Source: Methanobacteriota archaeon (GTDB lineage: Archaea; Thermoplasmatota; Poseidoniia; Poseidoniales; Poseidoniaceae). From it: DNA of 53,151 nucleotides. Position 1 is the stretch's first letter. Every line of letters starts with the position of its first letter. The notes beneath the pieces are model-generated. The model did no database searches, was not told the DNA's origin, and saw only the letters and a program-made list of their open reading frames with translations. Position numbers and translations under genes: made by a program. Positions 18,203 through 26,061 of this stretch are shown piece after piece. The stretch spans positions 1-53,151 of the forward strand of contig JABJMO010000022.1 of assembly GCA_018659375.1 (NCBI GenBank), read 5' to 3'.

Positions 18203-19201
18203 ATGCGCGGGAAGTTGAATGAGGGCGAAGAAACGCCGGACGCTGAACTTCGTGACAAGCTCCATGCAATGGAGTCCAGAGTTCGTAAGATGAAAGAAAC
18301 TCGTAACAATTTCAATGCTCAGGCTAAGGTTTCAGCAGAAAAGAGAAATTCAGTACAGTCTCAGTATAAGGAACATCGAGAGAAAATTGAACTATTTGTG
18401 GCAGAAGTAAGAGCCATGCGTGCTGAAATAAAATCCTTTAAAGAAAAGCGTAATGCCATCCAAAGTCAAATGCGTGACTTAATTTCACAAATTAAGGGTA
18501 AAAGAAAAGATCGCACCGAAAAGCGTTCAGCCACAGCAGAATATGCTGATTTGAAGCAACAAGTAGACGCTCTTGAAAAGAGATTTGAGACCACTTCTGT
18601 TGGTGTGAATAAGGAAAAAGAAATGGTTAAGAAAATCAAAGAATTTTCTAAGAGAATTGAAGAACTAGAGCCTGAAGTGACCAAGTTCAAAATGGTTGAA
18701 GTAGATATGTCAGATATCGATTCTGCCATTAAAACCCTCAAAGCCGAGGCAGACGCAGCTCACAATTCAATGATTGAAGCGGTAGAGAGACTAAATGCCA
18801 AAACACCAGAAGTCGATGAGGCATTTGTTCACCGTGATTTCCTAAAGTCAGAAGGAGACAGGTTTCATACAGAATTTGTCGAACTTAAAGAAAAGGCTAA
18901 CGAAGTGCATGCAAAGATAGAGGAATTGATGGTTGATGTCAACAAAGCCAAAGATGAATTAAAATCTGTAAGGGAAGAAAGAAAATCTTGGTTGACAGAT
19001 CATAATTCATCGGTCAAGAAAGAGATGAAAACAGGCGCCCAGTCTGAAGAAGTTGCAGATTTACTTACTAATTCACTATTGTCCAATGGCTCTATTACAT
19101 TTGGTGGATTGAGTAACGAAGATTTTGTTTCTAAATCTAAATCAAAGAAATCAGACAAAAAGAAAAACATGCGAAGAGTTGACGTTTCTAGAAGAAGATA
19201 G
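18203..19201 (+). CDS. COG1340-type coiled-coil protein
   Basis: 332-residue highly charged coiled-coil protein, clearly related in style to the protein at 8643-9521 (same N-terminal pattern of KMKETRNNFNAQ-type heptads, EVRAMRAEIKSFKEKRNAIQ, then a middle segment EKEMVKKIKEFSKRIEEL). A break near residues 90-100 again separates two coil halves. The C terminus differs: SNGSITFGGLSNEDF followed by a very basic end (KKNMRRVDVSRRR), suggesting nucleic-acid or ribosome contact. The next gene starts 8 bases after the stop. Function unknown; COG1340 proteins are broadly archaeal and poorly characterised. Confidence 0.75.
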   Translation: MRGKLNEGEETPDAELRDKLHAMESRVRKMKETRNNFNAQAKVSAEKRNSVQSQYKEHREKIELFVAEVRAMRAEIKSFKEKRNAIQSQMRDLISQIKGKRKDRTEKRSATAEYADLKQQVDALEKRFETTSVGVNKEKEMVKKIKEFSKRIEELEPEVTKFKMVEVDMSDIDSAIKTLKAEADAAHNSMIEAVERLNAKTPEVDEAFVHRDFLKSEGDRFHTEFVELKEKANEVHAKIEELMVDVNKAKDELKSVREERKSWLTDHNSSVKKEMKTGAQSEEVADLLTNSLLSNGSITFGGLSNEDFVSKSKSKKSDKKKNMRRVDVSRRR

Positions 19202-19209
19202 GTGTCAAT

Positions 19210-20265
19210 ATGATTGGCGTTATTATGGCCGGTGGAAAAGGAACTCGGCTTTATCCATTAACTGCGAATAGGCCTAAACCACTCGTACAGGTCTTAGGAA
19301 AACCAGTAATAGATTATGTCAATGATGCATTACTTGACGCAGGGGTAAAGGAAGTAATTTTAACCACAGGTTACCAAGGTGAAGGTTTGGTTTCTTTAGT
19401 AAAAGAATGGAACCAACAGAAATCAGGGGTCTTTTCAGTAAATAATGAAGCTAGGCCTATGGGGACTGCTGGCAGTGTAAAATTATTGCAAGACAAACTT
19501 ACTGATACCTTTATCGTAGCCTCTGGTGATGCAATTCTGTCTTCTGATTTAAAGAACTTAATTTCAGCACACAAATTTTCTAAATCTAAGGTGACAATGG
19601 CTCTTTGGGAAGTTGAAGACCCCACTCAGTTTGGCATTGTGGGTTTATCTTCCAAATTAAAAGGGCAAGTTAAGGCAAATCTTTCTGAAGGTTATATCAC
19701 AAGATTTTTGGAAAAACCCTCCCTTGAAGATGCTTTTAGTAATGTCATAAACGCTGGATTGTACATTATTGAACCTGAGGTATTAGAGCATATTCCGTTT
19801 GATACCAAATATGATTTTAGTAAAGACCTGTTTCCTAAATTATTGGAATTGGGATGGCCCTTATATGCTAAGAAGCTAGATGGACTATGGTTTGATGTTG
19901 GAACACCAAGCGAACTGGTAAGAGCACAAAATGAGTTGATTGTTAAACGAATGGAACTCCCTTTCAAAATCCCACCAGGTGAAATTACTGCTGATGGTGG
20001 ATATATTTTTGATATGGCTAATTCTCGATCTAGAGTAATTAAGAGTGTACTTTGTGATCAAGTCTCAGTTGGTGAAAATTGTGAAATTGAAGATAGTTTA
20101 ATCATGAAAAACTCAAAAGTTGCTGATAACACTAAAATTAAAAGTTCGGTTATTGGAAATAATGTCACTATAGGGTCTGAATGTTCGTTAATTGGTTGTG
20201 TAGTTGGTGACAATGTATCGATTAAAAACAAGACTAATTTAGTAAATTCCCAAGTTGATTCCTAG
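19210..20265 (+). CDS. NDP-sugar pyrophosphorylase with left-handed beta-helix tail
   Basis: 351-residue sugar-1-phosphate nucleotidyltransferase. The N terminus holds the signature IMAGGKGTRLYPLTANRPKP, which binds NTP and includes the catalytic Arg/Lys; FIVASGDAILSS carries the metal-binding Asp, and RFLEKP and VINAGLYIIEPE follow. Residues about 280-350 are hexapeptide repeats (IEDSLIMKNSKVADNTKIKS, IGNNVTIGSEC) of a left-handed beta-helix, as in GlmU- or mannose-1-phosphate guanylyltransferase-like proteins. It activates a sugar for glycan or glycolipid synthesis; the exact sugar and nucleotide cannot be read from sequence. The start is coupled to the upstream coiled-coil gene by AGGTG. 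Confidence 0.88.
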   Translation: MIGVIMAGGKGTRLYPLTANRPKPLVQVLGKPVIDYVNDALLDAGVKEVILTTGYQGEGLVSLVKEWNQQKSGVFSVNNEARPMGTAGSVKLLQDKLTDTFIVASGDAILSSDLKNLISAHKFSKSKVTMALWEVEDPTQFGIVGLSSKLKGQVKANLSEGYITRFLEKPSLEDAFSNVINAGLYIIEPEVLEHIPFDTKYDFSKDLFPKLLELGWPLYAKKLDGLWFDVGTPSELVRAQNELIVKRMELPFKIPPGEITADGGYIFDMANSRSRVIKSVLCDQVSVGENCEIEDSLIMKNSKVADNTKIKSSVIGNNVTIGSECSLIGCVVGDNVSIKNKTNLVNSQVDS

Positions 20266-20308
20266 ATAATTAATAGCATTGAATAAATATGACTTGTTAC
20301 AGGATTGG

Positions 20309-20560
20309 ATGAGTAAGATGGCTGATGAGAATGAAACTCCCTACCGGTCATACAATCGTACCTGGTCTGAGATTGAACAGATGCTCGAGGATGCTGAAGG
20401 TCGATTAGTTCAGTGGAAGCAATGGTACGACCAGTGTCGAAAGAATGGTGACCTAGATGGCATGAAGGAAGCGGCTAGAACTCACAAGGCTTTACAAGGT
20501 GTAGTTAAGACTTTGAAATGGACATTAGGTGAGGAAGGAATTGATAATCCTCTAGAGTGA
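20309..20560 (+). CDS. Small conserved-looking protein of unknown function
   Basis: 83 residues from ATG 20309; TTG 20279 in frame would add ten. No clear Shine-Dalgarno decides. The protein is helical, rich in W/Q/K/E, with WSEIEQMLEDAEGRLVQWKQW and a second helix MKEAARTHKALQGVVKTL, likely a two- or three-helix bundle. No family recognised. It follows the sugar nucleotidyltransferase by 43 bases and ends exactly where pdxS on the other strand ends, sharing the hexamer TGATTA. Confidence 0.6.
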   Translation: MSKMADENETPYRSYNRTWSEIEQMLEDAEGRLVQWKQWYDQCRKNGDLDGMKEAARTHKALQGVVKTLKWTLGEEGIDNPLE

Positions 20561-21553
20561 TTACCAGCCGCGCTGATCTAATCTTACTTCCAAGGTTTCT
20601 AATTCGTCACCTTTCATCGGCTCTCCAAGAGTCATTGCCATTGCTTCAGCGACTTTTGCACCATCACCATAATGTGCGGTAGCAAGAACAATTGCATCAG
20701 CCATGGTTTTTGGGTCGTCAGATTTGAAAATACCGGACCCGACAAACACTCCATCCATGCCCATGCGCATCATTAGCGAGGCGTCGGCAGGCGTGGCGAT
20801 TCCACCAGCAGAAAATGTCACTACTGGGAGACGTTGGATTTCTTTTATCTCTGAAAGTATTTGCACAACTTCTTGGTGCATTGTATCATCAATTGGTCCA
20901 AATGGCGTAACTTCATAGGTTCCCGGGAGCGTTGATTTTTGTGACAATACTTTGTATCTGGAAATTATCGAGTCAGCGGCAACGCTTAGTTGCTCTTGGT
21001 CGAGATTTTGTAGTTGTTTAATTTCCTGGTCGATGAGTCTAGCATGAGTCACTGCCGCAACAACATTGCCAGTGCCAGCTTCGCCTTTGGTCCTAATCAT
21101 TGCTGCACCTTCGTAGATACGCCGGACAGCCTCAGGAAGTTCGGTTGCTCCGCAAACAAATGGAATTTCAAAATCTTTTTTGTTGATGTGGAAGAATGGG
21201 TCTGCTGGAGTTAACACCTCCGACTCATCAATCATGTCGACGCCCATAGATTCGAGAATCCTTGATTCACCTTGGTGGCCAATTCTTGACTTAGCCATTA
21301 CTGGTATTGATGTGCAATCTAATATTCCTTGAATCATGTCTGGATGACTCATTCTTGCTACGCCGCCTTGTTTTCTAATGTCGGCAGGCACTCTTTCCAA
21401 AGCCATTACTGCCACAGCACCTGAATCCTCTGCTACTGCTGCTTGTTCTGCGTTAACGACGTCCATAATGACGCCGCCTTGTTGCATTCTTGCAAAACCT
21501 CTTTTCAAAAGTTCGCTGCCGCTACGAAACTGGGTAAAATCTAAATCTGCCAT
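20561..21553 (-). CDS. pdxS: Pyridoxal 5'-phosphate synthase lyase subunit PdxS
   Basis: 330-residue (beta/alpha)8 enzyme that builds PLP from ribose 5-phosphate, glyceraldehyde 3-phosphate and ammonia delivered by the PdxT glutaminase. Signatures: [35 protein letters not shown], the [10 protein letters not shown] strand, [16 protein letters not shown] (phosphate loop) and [16 protein letters not shown]. Full family length is about 295; the extra residues lie around 200-225. No pdxT is in the window. It lies 17 bases downstream of a ferredoxin gene, probably one operon. Identity very secure. Confidence 0.96.
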   Translation of the reverse strand: MADLDFTQFRSGSELLKRGFARMQQGGVIMDVVNAEQAAVAEDSGAVAVMALERVPADIRKQGGVARMSHPDMIQGILDCTSIPVMAKSRIGHQGESRILESMGVDMIDESEVLTPADPFFHINKKDFEIPFVCGATELPEAVRRIYEGAAMIRTKGEAGTGNVVAAVTHARLIDQEIKQLQNLDQEQLSVAADSIISRYKVLSQKSTLPGTYEVTPFGPIDDTMHQEVVQILSEIKEIQRLPVVTFSAGGIATPADASLMMRMGMDGVFVGSGIFKSDDPKTMADAIVLATAHYGDGAKVAEAMAMTLGEPMKGDELETLEVRLDQRGW

Positions 21554-21570
21554 GATATCACAGCCTTCAA

Positions 21571-21846
21571 TTAGTCAGCGAGAACCGGAGATTCTCCTTC
21601 TGCTACTTCTGCATCTACTGATTCGTCAGCATTGCGGTCAATCCAGTGTTCTTCTTCATCGGGAACATCAGTGTCAGCAAAAATTGCGTCTACCGGGCAT
21701 TCGGGAACACAAGCGCCGCAATCAATGCATTCGTCTGGGTCGATAACTAGGTAAGTTTCGGCTTCTCTAAATGCGTCAACAGGGCAAACTGCTACGCATT
21801 CTTGGTACTTGTGGTCTACGCACGCAGTAGTTACAACATGGGTCAT
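21571..21846 (-). CDS. 7Fe (3Fe-4S/4Fe-4S) ferredoxin with acidic tail
   Basis: 91-residue ferredoxin of the FdxA/7Fe class. Cysteines 9, 17 and 50 match the 3Fe-4S ligands and 21, 40, 43 and 46 the 4Fe-4S ligands; the position between C9 and C17 that is Cys in Azotobacter FdI is His12. Diagnostic motifs are [20 protein letters not shown] and [12 protein letters not shown]. Residues from about 58 on are acidic and without cysteines. A strong Shine-Dalgarno (GAGGAG) precedes ATG 21846. A soluble cytosolic electron carrier; its redox partner is unknown. Adjacent pdxS does not need it, so the pairing is likely only transcriptional. Confidence 0.92.
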   Translation of the reverse strand: MTHVVTTACVDHKYQECVAVCPVDAFREAETYLVIDPDECIDCGACVPECPVDAIFADTDVPDEEEHWIDRNADESVDAEVAEGESPVLAD

Positions 21847-21931
21847 AATTTCTCCTCATTACCTCGGTGGAACTTGAGATACTTAACCTCTTGTGATTCA
21901 TCGTAAAGGTTTAGGGTATACGAAAGTTCTC

Positions 21932-22351
21932 TTATTGTTCGAACAAGATGTTGTTTATTTCGCCGATAGCTGTCTGCCCGGGGTATACTTCAATTTTGAT
22001 ATTACACTTGACTGATTTTTGAGTTGAATTTGTTATCAATACACGTTGTTCAACCAAATTATCCAAACATAATCGAATGTGCAGAGTATTATTCTCATCT
22101 ATTTTTTCAGATAATTTTTCGGCAATTACGGTTTTGTCGACAGTTTTAATCTTGCTGATAAATTGTTTTACCGCTTTATTTTTGCTTAACTTAAACGAAA
22201 TTAGGTATACTGCTGAGCCGTGATAAGAAGTTGATTTATCAACCGTTATGTCTGGCTCGTCACCTGCTAACCACTCCATGGCGTCAACAATTGTCGCAGT
22301 ATTATCTACGCCACTAGCAGTGACTCGACAACTTACGTGGTGTAGGCCCAT
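21932..22351 (-). CDS. COG1325-type RNA-binding protein (predicted exosome-associated)
   Basis: 139-residue protein resembling the small archaeal RNA-binding family COG1325/PF01877, long predicted to act with the exosome or in rRNA maturation. Visible features: an N-terminal strand MGLHHVSCRVTASGVDN, MEWLAGDEPDITVDKSTSYHGS with the conserved Y-H-G-S turn, and LHIRLCLDNLVEQ in the second half. ATG 22351 is preceded by GGGG five bases upstream; the longer frame to 22399 lacks a site. It is divergent from rps3ae across a 147-base gap. Family call moderate. Confidence 0.65.
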   Translation of the reverse strand: MGLHHVSCRVTASGVDNTATIVDAMEWLAGDEPDITVDKSTSYHGSAVYLISFKLSKNKAVKQFISKIKTVDKTVIAEKLSEKIDENNTLHIRLCLDNLVEQRVLITNSTQKSVKCNIKIEVYPGQTAIGEINNILFEQ

Positions 22352-22440
22352 ACTACCCCGGAAGGCTGGTTGTTGAAGAGTTTTGTTGAATATTATCAAT
22401 TATTTACTACTCCCTGCAATAGTCCCTTTGAAATAGGGGG

Positions 22441-22486
22441 GGTTAGTCGGCAACTTGCAAGTGGGGTAGCCCCCGCAAGACTAACC
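22441..22486 (+). promoter_or_regulatory. Hairpin in the rps3ae leader
   Basis: Arms GGTTAGTC (22441-22448) and GACTAACC (22479-22486) are perfectly complementary. Inside them TTGC (22455-22458) pairs with GCAA (22475-22478), and GGGG (22463-22466) pairs with CCCC at 22470-22473, leaving a six-base bulge GGCAAC on the left. The structure ends 12 bases before ATG 22499, where a ribosome site would lie. A TATA-like TTATTTA near 22400 would start an RNA that includes it. It may regulate translation, but the function is inference. Confidence 0.55.
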
Positions 22487-22498
22487 GAGTTGATATCG

Positions 22499-23467
22499 AT
22501 GGCAAAGAAAGTGAGTGCAAAGGCACGTGCAGCAGCACGTAAACAGCGTGACAAGTGGAAGACAAAGAGATGGTACACTATTCGTGCACCAAGACATCCA
22601 TGGGATTTCAAGAATATCGGAGAAACGATCGGTGAGTCGGATGAGCACATTATGGGCAGAGTCTACGAAATGACTTTGCAAGAATTCAACGGTGACTTCA
22701 CTAAGATGCACGTTATTCTAAGGTTCCGTGTTGACGAATGTGTTGGACAAGATGCGCTAACAACTTTCATCGGTCATCACCACCAAACAGACCACATCAG
22801 AAGGCAAATCCGTAGATACCGCGGAAAGGTAGACGATGTCGTTGATGTAGTGACCACAGACGGTTATTTGGTTAGACTAAAACCATTGATTATTACTCAG
22901 AAAAGAGTTCAAACATCAGTTAAGCAAGTTATGCGCTCTAAGACGAGAGATCTACTTCTCGGCTTTGCCGCAAAGAACACCTACGCTAAGTTACAAGAAG
23001 CAATTCTAGGTGGAGAACTTGAAGAAGATGTAAGAAAAGCGGTAAAACCAATCTATCCTATTAAATCCATTTCTATTAGGAAGAGTCAATTGTTACAAAC
23101 TGGTGTAGTAAATGAAAAAGGTCCAACCCTCGATGAAATTCATGCAGAAGAGGCTAAAACAGCTTCAGAACTGAAGGCTAAGAAAGCAGCTGCTCTAGCA
23201 GCAGCCATGGAAGATGAAGAAGAAGCAGAAGCAACTCCTTCGATTCTAGATGCAGCAGAAGCCATGGAACCAGAATCTGAAAAATCGAATGAGGTTGTAG
23301 AAGAAGCACCTGAGGTTGAAGAAACCAAAGAAGTAGCACAAGAAGATGCAACAGAATCAGTTGACCATAGCAGTATGTCAGTGGCAGAACTGAAAGAACT
23401 CCTAAAGGCTGCTGGAAAGCCAGTATCAGGAAAGAAAGCAGATTTGATAGCCCGACTAGAGGAATAA
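22499..23467 (+). CDS. rps3ae: Ribosomal protein S3ae (eS1) with C-terminal SAP domain
   Basis: Small-subunit ribosomal protein eS1, 322 residues. The conserved core runs from KTKRWYTIRAPRHPWDFKNIG through EMTLQEFNGDFTKMHV, DHIRRQIRRYRGKVDDVVDV and PIYPIKSISIRKSQLL to about residue 205. An acidic A/E-rich linker of about 80 residues follows, and residues 292-322 form a SAP-like nucleic-acid-binding helix-turn-helix (SVAELKELLKAAGKPVSGKK). Typical archaeal S3ae is about 200-220 residues and lacks this domain. ATG 22499 gives the normal N terminus and lies just after a structured leader; no Shine-Dalgarno is visible. Ribosomal identity secure. Confidence 0.93.
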   Translation: MAKKVSAKARAAARKQRDKWKTKRWYTIRAPRHPWDFKNIGETIGESDEHIMGRVYEMTLQEFNGDFTKMHVILRFRVDECVGQDALTTFIGHHHQTDHIRRQIRRYRGKVDDVVDVVTTDGYLVRLKPLIITQKRVQTSVKQVMRSKTRDLLLGFAAKNTYAKLQEAILGGELEEDVRKAVKPIYPIKSISIRKSQLLQTGVVNEKGPTLDEIHAEEAKTASELKAKKAAALAAAMEDEEEAEATPSILDAAEAMEPESEKSNEVVEEAPEVEETKEVAQEDATESVDHSSMSVAELKELLKAAGKPVSGKKADLIARLEE

Positions 23468-23496
23468 CCAACCAACCATTCTATTGGTGATGCCTA

Positions 23497-24300
23497 ATGG
23501 AACGCATTGGCATTATTGGCGGTACAGGTCTAGTTGATTTTGAATTCAAAGACGGTCCTAATGAAGAATACCACATGTTCGAAAAAAGAACAGACAATGT
23601 GATGGTACAAACAGAATATGGGCAAGTCCCCCTAAAATGTATGACAATTAACATAATTGGCAATGATGAAGAAAAGGAATTATTCTTCCTTCAACGACAT
23701 CATAATGGTGACCAAGCAAACAAACCTCCACATTCAATTAATCACAAAGCCAATATGGCCGCGTTAAAAGAAGCATGCTGTGATGTAATTATCTCTGTTT
23801 GTTCAGTTGGAACACTAGAAGCAGATTTCCCTCCTGGGAAAGTTGCTTTGGCAGATCAGTATATTGATTTTAGTGGAATTGCTTCGACTTTCAGCGAAGA
23901 GTTTGCGACTTTCACCTCTGTTACGGAACCATTCTCAACTCAATTAAACAAAAAATTAGAATCAGGGTTAAGAACTTCCCAAGGATTTGATGACACGAAT
24001 GAGCGGATGTATTACACTTATTGGCTTGCCCAAGGCCCTCATTTCGAGACAAGAGCTGAGGTAGATGCAATTGGCCTTCTTGGTGGCCATATGGTTGGTA
24101 TGACTATGGCAAGAGAAGTAAAACTCGCCAATGAATTGAATATTCCCTATTCAGCAATCTGTATTTCATCAAATTGGGCTGCAGGCAGAGAACCAGGCGA
24201 CCCCGGCGCAGAATTATCTCATCAACAGGTTTCTGCCCAAGCCAATGAACGCTTAGAGCCTGTTTTTCAAACCTTATTCAATATTTTAAGGGATGAGTAA
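23497..24300 (+). CDS. mtnP: S-methyl-5'-thioadenosine phosphorylase (MTAP/PNP family)
   Basis: 267-residue purine nucleoside phosphorylase of the MTAP branch, splitting methylthioadenosine (or a related nucleoside) with phosphate for methionine and purine salvage. Motifs: IGIIGGTGLVDF at the start, FLQRHH with PHSINHKANM (phosphate and substrate binding), CSVGTLEADFPPGKVALADQYIDF and the C-terminal GGHMVGMTMAREVKLANEL. Methylthioinosine or another purine nucleoside is possible, because the base-specificity residues near the C terminus differ from textbook MTAP as I recall it. It follows rps3ae by 29 bases. Confidence 0.82.
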   Translation: MERIGIIGGTGLVDFEFKDGPNEEYHMFEKRTDNVMVQTEYGQVPLKCMTINIIGNDEEKELFFLQRHHNGDQANKPPHSINHKANMAALKEACCDVIISVCSVGTLEADFPPGKVALADQYIDFSGIASTFSEEFATFTSVTEPFSTQLNKKLESGLRTSQGFDDTNERMYYTYWLAQGPHFETRAEVDAIGLLGGHMVGMTMAREVKLANELNIPYSAICISSNWAAGREPGDPGAELSHQQVSAQANERLEPVFQTLFNILRDE

Positions 24301-24332
24301 GAACTATTCTGTACCGCTGTATCATTGCCTAT

Positions 24333-24701
24333 ATGGAAGGATTGAACGTTGAGGATTGGGTCGCTCACGAGCCGGGCAATGAATGGGAAACAATGATGAA
24401 AAAAGTCGCCCATTTTCATCACAAACATGATTTCGCGGGTAAAAATGGTCACGATATGGGTTACCGTATTGCTCTGACTGTTGAGGAATTAGGTGAACTC
24501 TCTGCGGCTATTACCAAGAGTAAACCCATTGAGGAATGCGCAGAAGAAATGGCAGATATTCTGATCTTGCTAATGGGCCATTCGATTGCGATGGAAATTG
24601 ATTTAAAATCAGCGTTTGAAAAGAAGTATGCTAGGATTATGCAAAGAGAAGCACTGACTGGGCGATTGGGCGTGAGAGTAACTGAATACAAAAAAAAGTA
24701 G
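24333..24701 (+). CDS. MazG-like nucleotide pyrophosphohydrolase
   Basis: 122-residue all-alpha NTP pyrophosphatase of the MazG/dUTPase-2 clan. The magnesium-binding pattern EExxE...ExxD is visible as VEELGEL followed about 20 residues on by CAEEMADILILL. It would hydrolyse an NTP or dNTP to NMP and pyrophosphate. It sits beside dihydrofolate reductase and thymidylate synthase on the opposite strand, making dUTP or dCTP removal for dTMP synthesis a reasonable but unproven role. Stop-to-stop distance to folA is only 6 bases. Confidence 0.8.
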   Translation: MEGLNVEDWVAHEPGNEWETMMKKVAHFHHKHDFAGKNGHDMGYRIALTVEELGELSAAITKSKPIEECAEEMADILILLMGHSIAMEIDLKSAFEKKYARIMQREALTGRLGVRVTEYKKK

Positions 24702-24707
24702 TTTTAC

Positions 24708-25175
24708 TTATTTAGAAAGCTTTTGGAAAGTCATGTCGTACTGATCCCGTTGTGATTTTTCAACAAAGTTATGTTCGTCTAACGCAAACACCGACTCATC
24801 AATTTCTGGTGCAAAGGTATCTGGCTGGTTAACAGTACAGTGAATAATTGTGCGGTAAATGATTTGTGTATACGGCAAAAATAATTCATATATTTCGCCA
24901 CCACCTATTACAAACAAATCCTGTGATTTAGCCATCTCAATTATTTCATCAAAGGTTGCTGTTTCTACATCAGACCTATCGCTTCGAGTTAACACCACGT
25001 GCCTTCGATTAGGCAACTTACCTGGTAAACTGTCCCAGGTTTTTCTGCCCATTACTATAGTTCCACCACTGGTTATTGTTTTGAAATGCTGTAAGTCAGT
25101 TGATTGGCGCCATGGTAAATCACCATTTTTGCCGATGGCGTTTTTTTCGTCACAAGCATATATCATTATTATCAT
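24708..25175 (-). CDS. folA: Dihydrofolate reductase
   Basis: 155-residue bacterial-type DHFR reducing dihydrofolate with NADPH. Motifs: N-terminal IIMIYACDEKNAIGKNGDLPW (Met20-loop region), DLQHFKTITSGGTIVMGRKTWDSL (NADPH and folate contacts), RRHVVLTRS and FVIGGGEIYELFLPY. It lies 9 bases after thyA and shares an operon with it, the classical arrangement in which DHFR regenerates folate oxidised by ThyA. Many archaea lack DHFR, so this pair suggests acquisition from bacteria. Identity secure. Confidence 0.95.
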   Translation of the reverse strand: MIIMIYACDEKNAIGKNGDLPWRQSTDLQHFKTITSGGTIVMGRKTWDSLPGKLPNRRHVVLTRSDRSDVETATFDEIIEMAKSQDLFVIGGGEIYELFLPYTQIIYRTIIHCTVNQPDTFAPEIDESVFALDEHNFVEKSQRDQYDMTFQKLSK

Positions 25176-25184
25176 GTCATCAAC

Positions 25185-25979
25185 TCAGATGGCAATTGGT
25201 GCTGATATGTGTGGATGGTGCTGATAATTTAGCACTTCGATGTCATCAAAGGTAAATTGGTCAATATCATCAATGGCTGCATTTAATTTTAGTGTAGGTA
25301 AATTCATTGGTTCTCTAGTAATTTGAAGACGCGCTTGTTCTAGATGATTGTTGTATAAGTGAGCATCACCGATTGTGTGAACAAATGCTCCTGGTTGAAG
25401 ACCGCAAACTTGGGCCATCATGTGGGTAAGTAATGCATATGATGCAATGTTAAAAGGTACTCCAAGAAATACATCTGCGCTTCTTTGGTAGAGTTGACAA
25501 TTTAGCTTACCATTTGCTACGTGGAACTGGAAAAAAGCATGACATGGCATTAATGCCATTTCCTCTAATTCTCCGACATTCCAAGCTGAAACAATTATTC
25601 TACGACTATTAGGGTTATTTTTTATCATACCGATTGCACCAGTAATCTGGTCAATTATCTCGCCGGTTTTGGATTCCCAATGGCGCCATTGTTTGCCGTA
25701 AACAGGGCCTAAATCGCCATTGTCATCAGCCCATTCATTCCAAATTCTAACACCATTATCTTGGAGGTATTTTACATTGGTATCGCCCTTTAAAAACCAT
25801 AGCAGTTCATAAATAATGGATTTTAGATGTAACTTCTTGGTTGTCACCATGGGAAATCCTTTCGATAAGTCAAATCTCATTTGGTGACCAAATACCGACA
25901 GTGTACCAGTGCCTGTTCTGTCGCCCTTCTGTTCACCTTCATCTAAAATTCGTCGGATTAAATTTAGATATTCTTCCAT
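25185..25979 (-). CDS. thyA: Thymidylate synthase ThyA
   Basis: 264 residues, the same length as the E. coli enzyme, converting dUMP to dTMP with methylenetetrahydrofolate. The catalytic cysteine is C146 in [29 protein letters not shown] and [15 protein letters not shown] are the classical substrate-binding segments, and the dUMP phosphate arginine is in DRTGTGTLS. First gene of a thyA-folA unit. Bacterial-type ThyA rather than ThyX or archaeal ThyA-like. No Shine-Dalgarno precedes ATG 25979, so initiation may be leaderless. Confidence 0.97.
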   Translation of the reverse strand: MEEYLNLIRRILDEGEQKGDRTGTGTLSVFGHQMRFDLSKGFPMVTTKKLHLKSIIYELLWFLKGDTNVKYLQDNGVRIWNEWADDNGDLGPVYGKQWRHWESKTGEIIDQITGAIGMIKNNPNSRRIIVSAWNVGELEEMALMPCHAFFQFHVANGKLNCQLYQRSADVFLGVPFNIASYALLTHMMAQVCGLQPGAFVHTIGDAHLYNNHLEQARLQITREPMNLPTLKLNAAIDDIDQFTFDDIEVLNYQHHPHISAPIAI

Positions 25980-26061
25980 AATGTCGCCAGCCTAACCAAA
26001 GGGAGGAAGCATTTGATAATTTTCTAATTTCAGTTCGCCGAATAAATGGGGTACGTGCAAT

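Noticed and set aside
23140-23475. Minus-strand frames opposite the rps3ae tail
   Set aside because: They mirror the E/A-rich acidic linker, giving S/A/L-rich shadows without ribosome sites.
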